This document shows positions 1-8,690 of a DNA stretch of 64,000 bases, one piece after another. Numbering within the stretch: position 1 is the first letter of the stretch; each line of letters opens with the position of its first letter. The position numbers were made by a program, and so were the translations under genes. Origin of the DNA: Emticicia sp051209875 (GTDB lineage: Bacteria; Bacteroidota; Bacteroidia; Cytophagales; Spirosomataceae); contig NZ_JBNTQY010000001.1 in assembly GCF_051209875.1 (NCBI RefSeq), positions 4,092,001 to 4,156,000 on the forward strand, given 5' to 3'. The notes below the pieces were generated by a model. The model ran no database searches, was not told the origin of the DNA, and saw only the letters and a program-made list of their open reading frames with translations.

Positions 1-953
1 TTTAGTGATGCTATTTCTTTAATTGCACGAACCTCGTCGTTTATATAGCCCATCATAAATAGCAGAGTGGATTTTTCTTTATTGTTTTTTGCTAAAAGCA
101 ATGATAACTTAAAATCGGCTTCCTCTTGAGGATGAAAACTCCACAAAGCAGTTTCTTGCATCAATTGGCAATTTTCAAAGATTAATGAATAATAATAATT
201 TGAAGTAGCATACTCTTTCCTTTTATATAATGCAGCAGCTACATACCCCAATGCTCTATAATAAGTGTTACTATTAGAGCTAAAAATAGCTTTGTTTTTT
301 ATGAAAAAAGCCTCACATCCTTTATAATCTTCATTGAAATACAATAAACGTATTACTTGAAAAAGATAACGTTCTTTGATAAAAACAGATTTAACATTTG
401 CTTCTTGCCTACTGCCTCCCTTAATCAATTTTAAAAGCAAATCATTGTTTTTAAATGTAAGAGGTTCGTAATTCCAATTGCTATTAGCATGATTAGAAAA
501 TATTTCACAACGAAGAGCAAAGCCCAAATAAAACAAAAAATCAAGGCTTTTATCTTTATCATCATAAGTCAAAATAGCATTTTTCCTTAAATGTTCACTA
601 ATTTGAATATTGGGATTTTTTAAGAAAAAAATCAGTGTATCTATTTGAGGTAATGTGCTTGAATACAACATTTTTTTGATAGTTGTAGTATCAAGTTGTT
701 TATCAAAATAATTATACCAATCAGTAGTGTTTTGTTCATAAAATCCTTGAATTCTTTCAGTATCACCATAATATGAGGATGTTGGTGTTCTGAAAAAAGG
801 CTCAAGTTTTTTTTCTTGAATAAGTTCTGGTGCAAATAGAGAATTATCATAATCTCGACCATATCCATTACTAAAAAAATCACCATCGGCACAAAATGCA
901 AAAAATAAAACGACACTAACGGAAAAGAGAACTGACTTGAAAAAATTCTTCAT
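1..953 (-). CDS. Partial exported protein of unknown function (C-terminal end outside window)
   Basis: Reading the minus strand from the ATG at 953 gives an open frame with no stop down to base 1, about 317 codons, so the gene runs off the window. The product starts MKNFFKSVLF and has a hydrophobic N-terminus up to a Cys near residue 21 (FFAFCADGD), consistent with a signal peptide, possibly of a lipoprotein. The rest is hydrophilic and rich in Tyr, Phe and Asn, with helical stretches suggestive of TPR-like repeats (inference). It overlaps the last 38 bases of the upstream gene, so the two are probably cotranscribed. I do not recognise the family. A shorter open frame at 641-916 on the same strand is a shadow of it. 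Confidence 0.75.
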   Translation of the reverse strand, partial: MKNFFKSVLFSVSVVLFFAFCADGDFFSNGYGRDYDNSLFAPELIQEKKLEPFFRTPTSSYYGDTERIQGFYEQNTTDWYNYFDKQLDTTTIKKMLYSSTLPQIDTLIFFLKNPNIQISEHLRKNAILTYDDKDKSLDFLFYLGFALRCEIFSNHANSNWNYEPLTFKNNDLLLKLIKGGSRQEANVKSVFIKERYLFQVIRLLYFNEDYKGCEAFFIKNKAIFSSNSNTYYRALGYVAAALYKRKEYATSNYYYSLIFENCQLMQETALWSFHPQEEADFKLSLLLAKNNKEKSTLLFMMGYINDEVRAIKEIASL

Positions 954-1923
954 GTGAAAAATGTGAAATATTTGCAGAGTCTAAGTCAAAAAATATAGTA
1001 TTTGAAGGATGTTTTATATATTTTGAAAGCAAATTTGCCGCGTGGAAAAGCTCTTTTTGGGTGATTTTTTCAATAACAATTTCATCATTTTTTTGAAAAT
1101 AAATCCCTTTCCAATACATCCCTTCTAAAAATTGAAAATGTTGTTTATCAATTTGTTTTATAAAAATTTGTCGCTTTAATTCTTCATCATCAATTTTTGA
1201 AAGTAAATTAATAATTCTACGATTTCTCAAAACATATCCCCAACGAAAAATTGGTAAAGCAACATCCAAAAACAATGGGTAATTTTTAACATATTTGACA
1301 TATTGGCTTGCATCATAGTTATTATAAATCGAATTTCTATCAAGATTTCCGAGTTTACCCATATTATAAAACATTAGGACTCCTTTATCGCAAGGAGGAA
1401 TTCCAGTTTTTGAGTAATATTTTATTTGATGTAATCGAATAGTGACAGAAATAGTATGCTCATATTTCTCTTTTAAATTCTTCAAGAAATCAAAATATTT
1501 AGACTTTGTTTCATCGCTCCAGTCACAATCTATCTGAATTTCTTTGTTACTCTTAATGCCAATTATTGTATTAATTTTATCTAGCAATTCGAGTGTTCGA
1601 TTAGAAAGGTCTCTTATTTCTTTCTCAGAAATATTTGTAAAAACCTCATTTTTAATATAGATAACTGGAGTTATTGAAGTGTTTTTGAAGGAGAAATTTG
1701 TAAAATCAACTTTAGCTACTGGTATTGGTTTCTTGTCCCATTTAATATCAAAATACCTAACATAGATAGTACGTACATTAGTCAATAAGTCAGTTTCATT
1801 CTTAGTTAAAGAAACTGAAGTCTTCCAATAGTAAAATGAATATCTTCCATCGCCATTTGTTGTTTTATTACAAGATAATAAACATGAAGTTAATATTATT
1901 AAATACGTGAATGTGGATTTCAT
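916..1923 (-). CDS. Lipoprotein of unknown function, possibly TIM-barrel-like
   Basis: 335 aa. The N-terminus has a clear type II signal peptide ending in a lipobox (LLSCN, Cys at about residue 18), so the protein is likely anchored in the outer or inner membrane. A central segment (IQIDCDWSDETKSKYFDFL) followed by a hydrophobic strand with VTIRLHQ resembles the barrel strands of DUF3142-type glycosidase-like proteins, but this is an impression and not a firm assignment. It reads into the partial gene at 1-953 with a 38-base overlap. A pair of secreted proteins of unknown function encoded together suggests they act together at the envelope. No catalytic residues can be named safely. Confidence 0.7.
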   Translation of the reverse strand: MKSTFTYLIILTSCLLSCNKTTNGDGRYSFYYWKTSVSLTKNETDLLTNVRTIYVRYFDIKWDKKPIPVAKVDFTNFSFKNTSITPVIYIKNEVFTNISEKEIRDLSNRTLELLDKINTIIGIKSNKEIQIDCDWSDETKSKYFDFLKNLKEKYEHTISVTIRLHQIKYYSKTGIPPCDKGVLMFYNMGKLGNLDRNSIYNNYDASQYVKYVKNYPLFLDVALPIFRWGYVLRNRRIINLLSKIDDEELKRQIFIKQIDKQHFQFLEGMYWKGIYFQKNDEIVIEKITQKELFHAANLLSKYIKHPSNTIFFDLDSANISHFSHEEFFQVSSLFR

Positions 1924-1956
1924 AAATTTTATACAATATCAACTTCTATCCTGACC

Positions 1957-4674
1957 CTACTTCAACTTCACCGTCCAAACCTCAAAACGAGTCTTATTCG
2001 GACTATAGATAAATAGTTTATTATAAGCCTCCAAATAAGAAATGGCTGGTAGTCCACTGGCTTTCAAGGGTTTATCGCCTAAAGTATTTCCTTTTATATC
2101 GAAAACTGTATTGTTTTTCCCATCAAAAACAGCAATTAATCTTAAATCATTACCCAAATCGAAATAACGTAATTGCGATTTCATAAAATTGGTGCTTTCG
2201 ATTTTAATGACCGAATTGCCTTGTTTATTGAAAACAACCAAAGAAGTTGGTGTTCGACGAACGATAAACCAATCTCGGCGATTTTGGTCAAATAATACTT
2301 CAAAAACAGTTGCTTTATCGGGGCGTTCTATTTGAATATTTTCATTCTCACGATTATTTCCCGCCATATCTACCTTTTTGATTTCACCAATTTCCGAAAC
2401 TAATGTTAAGATAGAATTTTGGTCTTTGCCTTCTTCAATGACCATCGAAACGGGACGAGCCGTAAGTGGCACCTTCGGAAACCCTTTCAAACTATGCCCT
2501 TGCTCATAGATAATATCCAAAGTGCCGTCTTTCTGTAAAACAGCCAAATAAGTATTATTTTTGAATTTTACGGGCAAAATTTGTATAATGTCATTGAAAT
2601 TTCCCGAGGTATTTATTTTACTAATTTTCTGCGTTTCTTCATTAATCATAAAGATATTGCCTGTACCATCTGCTACATAAATCTTTGTTTCACTGGCTGC
2701 AACGGCTTTTACACCTCCACTAACAGGTACATTCGGAAAGTTTGCGACCAAACCCGTAGCATTATCACGAGTAAAAAACACTAAATTGTTGGGCGTGGTA
2801 CTTAAATAATGTAACAAACCATTTTGAAAATAATCCGTAGGGATTAAATAACTACTTGTCAGTGGCTGATTGACAGCTACTTTATTGATTGCTTTGGCAG
2901 CATTGCTAACCATAAGAACTTGATTATCAGCCTGCTGCAATAATATTTCGTCGGCTGCATTTAATGGATTTTTAATGACGTTTGGATAACCCACAAAAGC
3001 GGCATTGCTTGTGAGGCTATCTTGCAGGAAGTATTTATTAACTAATATTTCACGTCGAGTTTGAGGGATTTTTTCAATCAAAAACTTTGTCCCGAAGGTG
3101 CTGTTGATGACAAAGTTTTCAAAAGCCATGAATCGAATCGCTTTGGCTCTCGCTTCATGTTTAATCGTAGCACTTTGCCATTTAGGAGGTAATGAATAAT
3201 AGATATTATTCCAAACTCTTTGTGGACTAATGATTCCTGTAAACTGAGCTTGTGGACTTAATTTCTCAATAAAATCTCGATAAATACCTAACTTTGCCCA
3301 AGTTTGACCAGTGTTCAGATTATTTAAGTACTCTCGCATGGCATCATCGCTACTGGCAAGAATAATATAATCATCTTTTTGTGTGTAATAACAGTCGGAA
3401 AAACCTCTAAAAATTGAGCCGAAAAGCATCGCTGGCAATTGACTAATTTCAATTTTTCGTACATAATTATTCAAATAAGTAAAAGGTTTGGGCTTGAAAT
3501 AAGAAGATAATTTTTCGGAAGAATTGGCAAAATCTTCAAACAATGTCAAGGCCTCAGCCGAATCTTCGGTTTTGATTAGCAATATTTTCTTTGAAGGTTC
3601 ATCGGCTGAGGTTTCCATTTCACACATCACTACTTCGTCTTTCAAAATTGAATAAAAACTATTCAAATTGGCATTTAAGAGACGATTAACACTATCTCGT
3701 TCGGCCAAAAGTTCTTGCTCGTTCCTTTGCATATAATTATTAAAATCCTGTGCAAGTCTTAGTTTATTATGAAAACTCATGCGAAAAGTAATCGCAGTGT
3801 TTTCTGGAATCAGGTCGGTACAAGTAAATGGTAGTGGCTTTTGTCGTCCAAAAATACCCAGAAATGGAATATTATTGGTGCCACGTGAATAAATATAGGC
3901 CGAAACTATATTTGGCACTTTTTGTTTCTCGAATACAATATCGGGGTTGCGAGGTGTGATGTTTCCAAAAAATTCAATCAAATTGGGTGACAATTGAGAA
4001 GGCAAAATATCTGCAACATCTTGTAAACTTCTACTTTTGAAATAAATATGAGCCGTTCCTCGGCGACTTTCTTTGAATGGTACTCTCTCAATAGCTACTC
4101 CCGATTTGATTCGATTGATCACTTCTTCTAACAGAACTTTTGAACCACTGCTAATCAAAAAATCGTCATGAACAAAAAAATTAAATAGTAAACGACTATT
4201 ATTTCCATACAATTCGTTGATATGAATACCTTTATAAGTACGACCATAGATTTTTCTTTTAGAAACATCAGGTTGCATAAGAGCATTCAAGAAATTTCCG
4301 TCACCAAAAGCTCCTGCTGGAACATAAATGATATATTCAAGGTTCTTTTTATTTTCTCGGTGAAGTGAATATGTAATAAGTTTTTTCTCTATAAATTTCT
4401 TTGCTGTTTCTTCATTATCAACGCTTCCCACAAGGGCAGTGAGTTGGGCAAGAGCATCATAAAAAACTGGAACATCTGATAGTTGAGTTGGGTCGTTATG
4501 CTTTTTATCAAATAAAGATTGTTGAATTTGGGAGCTTTCGACAACTAAAAAAGCGTTATCAGGCACATAATTCCAAGCATCGTTGAGGGGAGCAAACCAA
4601 ATTTTATAGGCTATAAATATCGCCACAAGCGATAATACTCCATTGATATACCACAGATATTTAGCTTTTATCAT
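1957..4674 (-). CDS. Large membrane-anchored protein, DUF3352-like N-terminus and propeller-like C-terminus
   Basis: About 905 aa from ATG 4674; a TTG two codons upstream is also open. One transmembrane helix lies near residues 8-28 (YINGVLSLVAIFIAYKIW), then a long extracytoplasmic region. Residues about 35-520 contain PDNAFLVVES and repeated segments that resemble DUF3352-type proteins. Residues about 600-900 contain short strand repeats such as IYVADGTGNIFMINEE and YLAVLQKDGTLDIIYEQG, typical of a beta-propeller. No enzyme motif is visible. It is transcribed divergently from mnmE across a 170-bp gap. Function unknown; envelope location is inferred from the single N-terminal helix. Confidence 0.75.
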   Translation of the reverse strand: MIKAKYLWYINGVLSLVAIFIAYKIWFAPLNDAWNYVPDNAFLVVESSQIQQSLFDKKHNDPTQLSDVPVFYDALAQLTALVGSVDNEETAKKFIEKKLITYSLHRENKKNLEYIIYVPAGAFGDGNFLNALMQPDVSKRKIYGRTYKGIHINELYGNNSRLLFNFFVHDDFLISSGSKVLLEEVINRIKSGVAIERVPFKESRRGTAHIYFKSRSLQDVADILPSQLSPNLIEFFGNITPRNPDIVFEKQKVPNIVSAYIYSRGTNNIPFLGIFGRQKPLPFTCTDLIPENTAITFRMSFHNKLRLAQDFNNYMQRNEQELLAERDSVNRLLNANLNSFYSILKDEVVMCEMETSADEPSKKILLIKTEDSAEALTLFEDFANSSEKLSSYFKPKPFTYLNNYVRKIEISQLPAMLFGSIFRGFSDCYYTQKDDYIILASSDDAMREYLNNLNTGQTWAKLGIYRDFIEKLSPQAQFTGIISPQRVWNNIYYSLPPKWQSATIKHEARAKAIRFMAFENFVINSTFGTKFLIEKIPQTRREILVNKYFLQDSLTSNAAFVGYPNVIKNPLNAADEILLQQADNQVLMVSNAAKAINKVAVNQPLTSSYLIPTDYFQNGLLHYLSTTPNNLVFFTRDNATGLVANFPNVPVSGGVKAVAASETKIYVADGTGNIFMINEETQKISKINTSGNFNDIIQILPVKFKNNTYLAVLQKDGTLDIIYEQGHSLKGFPKVPLTARPVSMVIEEGKDQNSILTLVSEIGEIKKVDMAGNNRENENIQIERPDKATVFEVLFDQNRRDWFIVRRTPTSLVVFNKQGNSVIKIESTNFMKSQLRYFDLGNDLRLIAVFDGKNNTVFDIKGNTLGDKPLKASGLPAISYLEAYNKLFIYSPNKTRFEVWTVKLK

Positions 4675-4768
4675 AATCAAAAGTCGAAAGTCAAGGCTTG
4701 TAAGTCGATGGTTTTGGATAAATTATCGACTGATTATCTACAATGTCTGATTTTAAATTTTTAGTTGG

Positions 4769-4776
4769 TAGATTTG
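4769..4776 (+). promoter_or_regulatory. Possible -7 element of the mnmE promoter
   Basis: TAGATTTG matches the Bacteroidetes housekeeping -7 consensus TAnnTTTG and lies 68 bp before the mnmE ATG. No exact TTTG -33 box stands at the usual distance, so this is a candidate only. Confidence 0.35.
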
Positions 4777-4844
4777 CAAAAATAAGTAATTAAAGATGTA
4801 ATGTTCAAGGTTTAAAGTCCAAAGTTTAAACTTGATAAATAAAA

Positions 4845-6728
4845 ATGATACAATTAGATACAATATGTGCGTTATCGACCCCACAAGGCATTGGAGCAAT
4901 CGGAGTAATTCGTGTTTCGGGTGAGCGTACTTTTGAGATTGTCAATAAAATTTTCAAAGGAGGTTCTCGAAGCAAAGATCTAAGTAAAGTTGATTCACAC
5001 ACGATTCATTTTGGTACGATTAGAGATGGAAATGTGATTGTCGATGAAGTTTTGATAGCAGTTTTTAAAACTCCTAAAAGTTTTACAAAAGAGGATGTCG
5101 TAGAAATTTCTTGTCATGGGAGTGACTATATTATTAGATATATTCTGAAACTTTTACTACAAAATGGCTGCCGAATGGCTCAAGCCGGTGAGTTTACGCA
5201 ACGAGCTTTTTTGAATGGACAGTTTGATTTGGTGCAAGCCGAAGCCGTGGCCGATTTGATTGCCGCCGATTCGGAAGCTGCCCATAAAACTGCCATGAAT
5301 TTGATGAGAGGCGGTTTCTCAAATCAATTGAAAGTTTTACGAGAAGAGTTGATTCATTTTGCCAGTTTAGTAGAATTAGAATTAGATTTTGGGGAAGAAG
5401 ATGTAGAATTTGCTGAAAGAGATGATTTAAAATCTTTAATATTGAAAATTCAGAATTTTCTGAAAAATTTAATAGACTCTTTTGACGCAGGAAATGTCAT
5501 CAAAGAAGGAGTGCCTGTGGCAATTATTGGGCCACCTAATGCAGGAAAATCAACTTTATTAAATGTCTTGTTGAATGAAGAAAAAGCCATCGTCACCGAA
5601 ATTGCAGGCACCACCCGTGATGTGATTGAAGATGTACTTTTTATTGAAGGAATCAAATTTAGATTTATTGATACGGCAGGAATCAGAGCAACAAAAGATG
5701 TAGTGGAATCAATCGGAATTGAACGCTCGAAAGAAGCGATGCGAAGAGCTGAGATTGTGCTATTATTGACTGATAATCAGGCAATTAACGAGGACTTTAT
5801 TGCAGATTTTGACGAAGCTAAGATTATTAAAGTTAGGAATAAAATTGATTTATTAGGTAGTTCCACCTCTCTCCTAACCCCTCTTCTACAAGGAGATGGG
5901 GATAAAAAAGTCAAGCCCCTCTCCTATGAGGAGAGGGGTTGGGGTGAGGTAAACCTCTCCAACTTAAAGTCTCCTTTCATATCTGTTTCCACTGATTTAC
6001 TCAAAAAAGCAAGAGAATTGAGACAGAATTTGACAGAAGCAGAAGAATTACTTTGGAAAATATTGAGAAATAGACAATTAAATAATCTAAAATTCAGAAG
6101 GCAGCATCCACTTGAAGAAGGATATATTTTAGATTTTTATTGCCATGAAGCAAAACTGGGAATTGAATTAGATGGTGGATATCATAATCAAAAAAAACAA
6201 AAGAATTATGATACTGTTCGGTCAATGGATATTGGTTTGGCTTATGGAATAAGAATTATTCGATTTACAAATGAAGATATTCTAAATAACATTGATTTTG
6301 TATTGAATGAAATAGTGAGTATGACCTCACCCCTAACCCCTCTCCTACGAGGAGAGGGGAATGAAAAAGTAAAGTCTATCTCTAACGAGGAAAATGGGCA
6401 GAACGAGGTAAACAAAAACATTCAACAGTTAAACATTTCAGCTAAAAACAATATAGGAATTGAAGAATTAAAATCAGCAATTGTTGCCAAAGCACGAGTA
6501 AAAAAACAAGCTGATACCATGCTGACAAATCTAAGGCATTATGAACACTTGGTAAAAGCAAATGAAGCTTTAACTGAGGTTTTAAATGGTTTAGATATAG
6601 GTATTACAGGTGATTTTCTTGCCCAAGACATTCGACTTTCTTTGCATCATTTAGGGGAAATTACGGGTAGTATCACCAGCGATGATTTATTAGCAAATAT
6701 TTTTAGCAAATTTTGCATTGGAAAGTAA
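4845..6728 (+). CDS. mnmE: tRNA uridine-5-carboxymethylaminomethyl(34) synthesis GTPase MnmE with internal DUF559 insertion
   Basis: MnmE works with MnmG to modify U34 of certain tRNAs. The N-terminal tetrahydrofolate-binding domain is followed by a helical part (GEFTQRAFLNGQ) and the Ras-like G domain: G1 GPPNAGKS at 229-236, G3 DTAGI at 276-280, G4 NKID at 332-335, G5-like SAK at 532-534. The C-terminus FCIGK carries the conserved Cys. Normal MnmE is about 455-460 aa; this one is 627 aa because about 165-180 residues lie between G4 and G5. They consist of two repeat-encoded peptides around a DUF559 nuclease-like domain (about 385-490). All family motifs and the frame are kept, so the protein may still work. 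Its last 18 bp form the island attachment site. Confidence 0.93.
   Translation: MIQLDTICALSTPQGIGAIGVIRVSGERTFEIVNKIFKGGSRSKDLSKVDSHTIHFGTIRDGNVIVDEVLIAVFKTPKSFTKEDVVEISCHGSDYIIRYILKLLLQNGCRMAQAGEFTQRAFLNGQFDLVQAEAVADLIAADSEAAHKTAMNLMRGGFSNQLKVLREELIHFASLVELELDFGEEDVEFAERDDLKSLILKIQNFLKNLIDSFDAGNVIKEGVPVAIIGPPNAGKSTLLNVLLNEEKAIVTEIAGTTRDVIEDVLFIEGIKFRFIDTAGIRATKDVVESIGIERSKEAMRRAEIVLLLTDNQAINEDFIADFDEAKIIKVRNKIDLLGSSTSLLTPLLQGDGDKKVKPLSYEERGWGEVNLSNLKSPFISVSTDLLKKARELRQNLTEAEELLWKILRNRQLNNLKFRRQHPLEEGYILDFYCHEAKLGIELDGGYHNQKKQKNYDTVRSMDIGLAYGIRIIRFTNEDILNNIDFVLNEIVSMTSPLTPLLRGEGNEKVKSISNEENGQNEVNKNIQQLNISAKNNIGIEELKSAIVAKARVKKQADTMLTNLRHYEHLVKANEALTEVLNGLDIGITGDFLAQDIRLSLHHLGEITGSITSDDLLANIFSKFCIGK
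5865..5950. repeat. 86-bp repeat, left copy, flanking the DUF559 insert
   Basis: Begins ACCTCTCTCCTAACCCC and ends GGTTGGGGTGAGGT. Its core CCCCTCTCCTATGAGGAGAGGGG is a near-perfect palindrome, so the repeat can form a strong hairpin. It is translated in frame as a PLLQGDGDKKVKPLSYEERG-type peptide. Confidence 0.85.
6324..6409. repeat. 86-bp repeat, right copy, flanking the DUF559 insert
   Basis: Exactly the same length as the left copy, beginning ACCTCACCCCTAACCCC with the palindromic core CCTCTCCTACGAGGAGAGG. Its second half has drifted (CTATCTCTAACGAGGAAAAT). It is read in frame as PLLRGEGNEKVKSISNEENG, closely similar to the left peptide. Confidence 0.85.
6711..6728 (+). other. attL: left attachment site of the genomic island at the 3' end of mnmE
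   Basis: The last six codons of mnmE, TTTTGCATTGGAAAGTAA (F-C-I-G-K-stop), recur at 47779-47796 as TTCTGCATTGGAAAGTGA: 16 of 18 identical, with a perfect 13-bp core TGCATTGGAAAGT at 6714-6726. The 3' end of mnmE (trmE/thdF) is the known target of islands such as SGI1, whose 18-bp site is nearly the same. An integrase gene lies 0.8 kb inside. Confidence 0.85.
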
Positions 6729-6765
6729 CCGACCAAAAGAAGCAAATAGTAAACACATAAAAAAG

Positions 6766-6806
6766 ACAGCTAAACGCCTAATATTTAGGTATTTAGCTGT
6801 TTTTTG
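6766..6806 (+). terminator. Intrinsic terminator downstream of mnmE, inside the island
   Basis: ACAGCTAAA (6766-6774) pairs with TTTAGCTGT (6792-6800), with CCTAA/TTAGG pairing inside, followed directly by TTTTTTG. It ends the mnmE transcript and shields the island's left end. Confidence 0.8.
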
Positions 6807-6850
6807 TTGCCTGTTTGTTTTGTTTTGTTATTGGTTTATTTTGTTTATAT

Positions 6851-6890
6851 TTGTACCTCATTTGTACCTCAACGGAATTTTGTACCTCGA
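6851..6890 (+). repeat. Left integrase arm-type repeats (three TTGTACCTC copies)
   Basis: TTGTACCTC occurs at 6851-6859, 6862-6870 and about 6880-6888. Two related copies (TGTACCTTA) sit at the same relative place inside the right end of the island. Short direct repeats of this sort between att core and integrase are typical arm-binding sites of tyrosine recombinases (inference). Confidence 0.6.
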
Positions 6891-6950
6891 ATCCATTTTT
6901 TAGGCGAAATAACTGGACACTTTTAAACACTTATTAACAAATAAATACTA

Positions 6951-7502
6951 ATGAGTTCAAATATCAAGCTACAAAGGATATGCCAGCAATGCGGTAATGA
7001 ATTTACAGCCAAAACAACCGCCACAGCTTACTGTTCAAAGCAATGTAATAGTAAAGCATACAAAGCAAAAATAAGAGCAGGAAAAGTTGAGGTAAGCGAC
7101 AAAGAAACGAAGCAGATTAAAAACAAACCTATTGAGGACTTGAAGGCTAAGGAGTTTTTAAGTGTTCGGGACGTTGCCAAACTTATTGGCTGTTCTCGAC
7201 AAACAATTTATACGCTTATCAATATTGACAAATTGAAGGCAATAAATTTATTAAAAAAGAAAACCATTATTAGACGTTCAGACATTGATAAACTATTTGA
7301 GCAACCAAAACCACCACAAAAACTTCAACAGCTTATTAAGTATAATATTGAGGACTGTTACACAATTACGGAAGTACAAAACAAATTTGGAATATCAGAT
7401 TCTGCACTCAATAATATTACTAAGCGAAACCACGTACCAAAAATAAGGAATGGTAAATATACATACGTACCGAAAGTAATTATTGATAAACTATTGAGTT
7501 GA
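6951..7502 (+). CDS. Zinc-finger and excisionase-type helix-turn-helix protein
   Basis: 183 aa. The N-terminus has a small zinc-binding unit, CQQCGNEF (Cys 11 and 14) and YCSKQCN. The middle is a classical excisionase/MerR-like HTH: FLSVRDVAKLIGCSRQTIYTLI with the following wing TIIRRSDIDKLFE. The C-terminal part (CYTITEVQNKFGISDSALNN) looks like a second degenerate HTH. It is the first gene inside the island and lies 21 bp upstream of the integrase, so it is probably the recombination directionality factor or a repressor of the integrase. The family is common in Bacteroidetes mobile elements. The exact role is inferred. Confidence 0.8.
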   Translation: MSSNIKLQRICQQCGNEFTAKTTATAYCSKQCNSKAYKAKIRAGKVEVSDKETKQIKNKPIEDLKAKEFLSVRDVAKLIGCSRQTIYTLINIDKLKAINLLKKKTIIRRSDIDKLFEQPKPPQKLQQLIKYNIEDCYTITEVQNKFGISDSALNNITKRNHVPKIRNGKYTYVPKVIIDKLLS

Positions 7503-7523
7503 TATTAAATAATAAAGGACAAA

Positions 7524-8666
7524 ATGGCTACGAAAGTAACACTTCGACAAAAGGCAATTTCTAAAAACAGACATAGCTTGTATTTAGACTTTTACCCTCC
7601 AATTATTGACCTCAACACAGGCAAGCCAACTCGAAGAGAGTTCTTAGGCTTTTACCTTTTTGATAAGCCTAAAAGCCCTACTGAAAAACACCACAATAAA
7701 GAAACCTTGGCTGTAGCAGAAAGTATCAGACAGAAGCGACAAAATATTTTGGATAAACCCGAAATATACACAGGCTACGAGCAGGAGCAGTTGAGGTTGA
7801 AAGAGCAGGGGGAACAAAATTTTATTGAATATTTCAAAAAGTTAGTCGATAAGCGAAAAGCATCGAACCACGATAACTGGATTTCAGCTTATAAATATCT
7901 CAACGCTTTTACTAAAGGTACGTTACGAGTAAATGACCTCAACGAAAAGTTTTTCTATGAATTCAAGGAATATCTACTGAGCACACCAAGCAACAAAAGT
8001 GAAAAAGCCATTCTTTCACAAAATTCGGCAGTATCGTATTTTAGTAAGGTGAAAGCAGCGTTGAAACAGGCTTTCAAAGATGGTATTCTACAAACTGACC
8101 TCAACACAAAAATAGAGTCAATCAAAACAGCAGAAACTCAAAGAAACTTTCTGACAATTGAAGAACTCAACCAACTTGTAAAGACCGACTGTAAAAACCC
8201 TCTTCTCAAAAAGGCGGCAATATTTTCGGCACTTACAGGGATACGACACAGTGATATAAAAAAGTTAATTTGGAAGGAACTTGAGTATATAGAAGGGAAT
8301 GGATATTTTATTCAATTCATGCAGCAAAAAACAAAAGGAGCCGAAATGATGCCAATATCAGAACAAGCGTATAACTTGTTGGGTAATCGAAAAGAAGAGA
8401 CGAGCAAAGTATTTGAAGGTTTGAAATATTCAGCGTATGAAAATCAACTTTTGAAAGAATGGATACTAAATGCTGGGATATCAAAAGATATTTCCTTTCA
8501 TTGTTTTCGCCATACATACGCTGTAATACAACTAAGCAAAGGAACTGATATTTATACCGTTAGCAAAATGCTGGGGCATCGAGACTTGAAGACCACCCAA
8601 ATTTATGCCAAAATAATTGATAAAACCAAGCGTAAAGCAGCCGACACGATACAATTAGATTTTTAA
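7524..8666 (+). CDS. int: Tyrosine recombinase (island integrase)
   Basis: 380 aa, with an N-terminal arm-binding region, a SAM-like core-binding domain (about 105-200, FIEYFKKLVDKRKA onwards) and the catalytic domain. Catalytic residues are visible: Arg241 in TGIRHSD, H326-x-x-R329 in HCFRH, His352 in LGHRD, and Tyr361 in TTQIYAK. The length and motifs match the Bacteroidetes phage-integrase SAM-like family. Being 0.8 kb from attL with arm-type repeats between, it is the obvious enzyme for integration at mnmE. It follows the HTH gene by 21 bp, so the two probably form one operon. It is not an integron integrase. Confidence 0.95.
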   Translation: MATKVTLRQKAISKNRHSLYLDFYPPIIDLNTGKPTRREFLGFYLFDKPKSPTEKHHNKETLAVAESIRQKRQNILDKPEIYTGYEQEQLRLKEQGEQNFIEYFKKLVDKRKASNHDNWISAYKYLNAFTKGTLRVNDLNEKFFYEFKEYLLSTPSNKSEKAILSQNSAVSYFSKVKAALKQAFKDGILQTDLNTKIESIKTAETQRNFLTIEELNQLVKTDCKNPLLKKAAIFSALTGIRHSDIKKLIWKELEYIEGNGYFIQFMQQKTKGAEMMPISEQAYNLLGNRKEETSKVFEGLKYSAYENQLLKEWILNAGISKDISFHCFRHTYAVIQLSKGTDIYTVSKMLGHRDLKTTQIYAKIIDKTKRKAADTIQLDF

Positions 8667-8690
8667 TTACACTTTAAATAATTGGAATTT

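Larger units (their letters stand above)
5865..6409 (+). mobile_element. In-frame DUF559 endonuclease-like insertion inside mnmE
   Basis: The segment keeps the mnmE frame and encodes a DUF559/Vsr-like domain: LTEAEELLWKILRNRQLNN, FRRQHPLEEGYILDFYC, then LGIELDGGYH, the usual D...E-x-DG core of this PD-(D/E)XK-related family. It is flanked by two 86-bp direct repeats. The absence of this block from ordinary MnmE and its position between G4 and G5 indicate insertion. The size, flanking repeats and nuclease resemble a homing-type element, but no intein splicing motifs are visible, so the insert probably stays in the mature protein. Confidence 0.75.

Noticed and set aside
641..916. 91-codon open frame on the minus strand
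   Set aside because: It is a shifted frame of the larger partial gene 1-953, whose product has a signal peptide and a sensible composition.
6718..6903. 61-codon open frame spanning the end of mnmE and the terminator
   Set aside because: It crosses attL, a terminator hairpin and the arm repeats; composition is low-complexity and no family is seen.
7524..8666. Integrase as an integron IntI that would use the attC-like repeats
   Set aside because: The catalytic motifs are of the ordinary phage/ICE tyrosine type, no IntI-specific insert is visible, and the gene fits the mnmE attachment sites.
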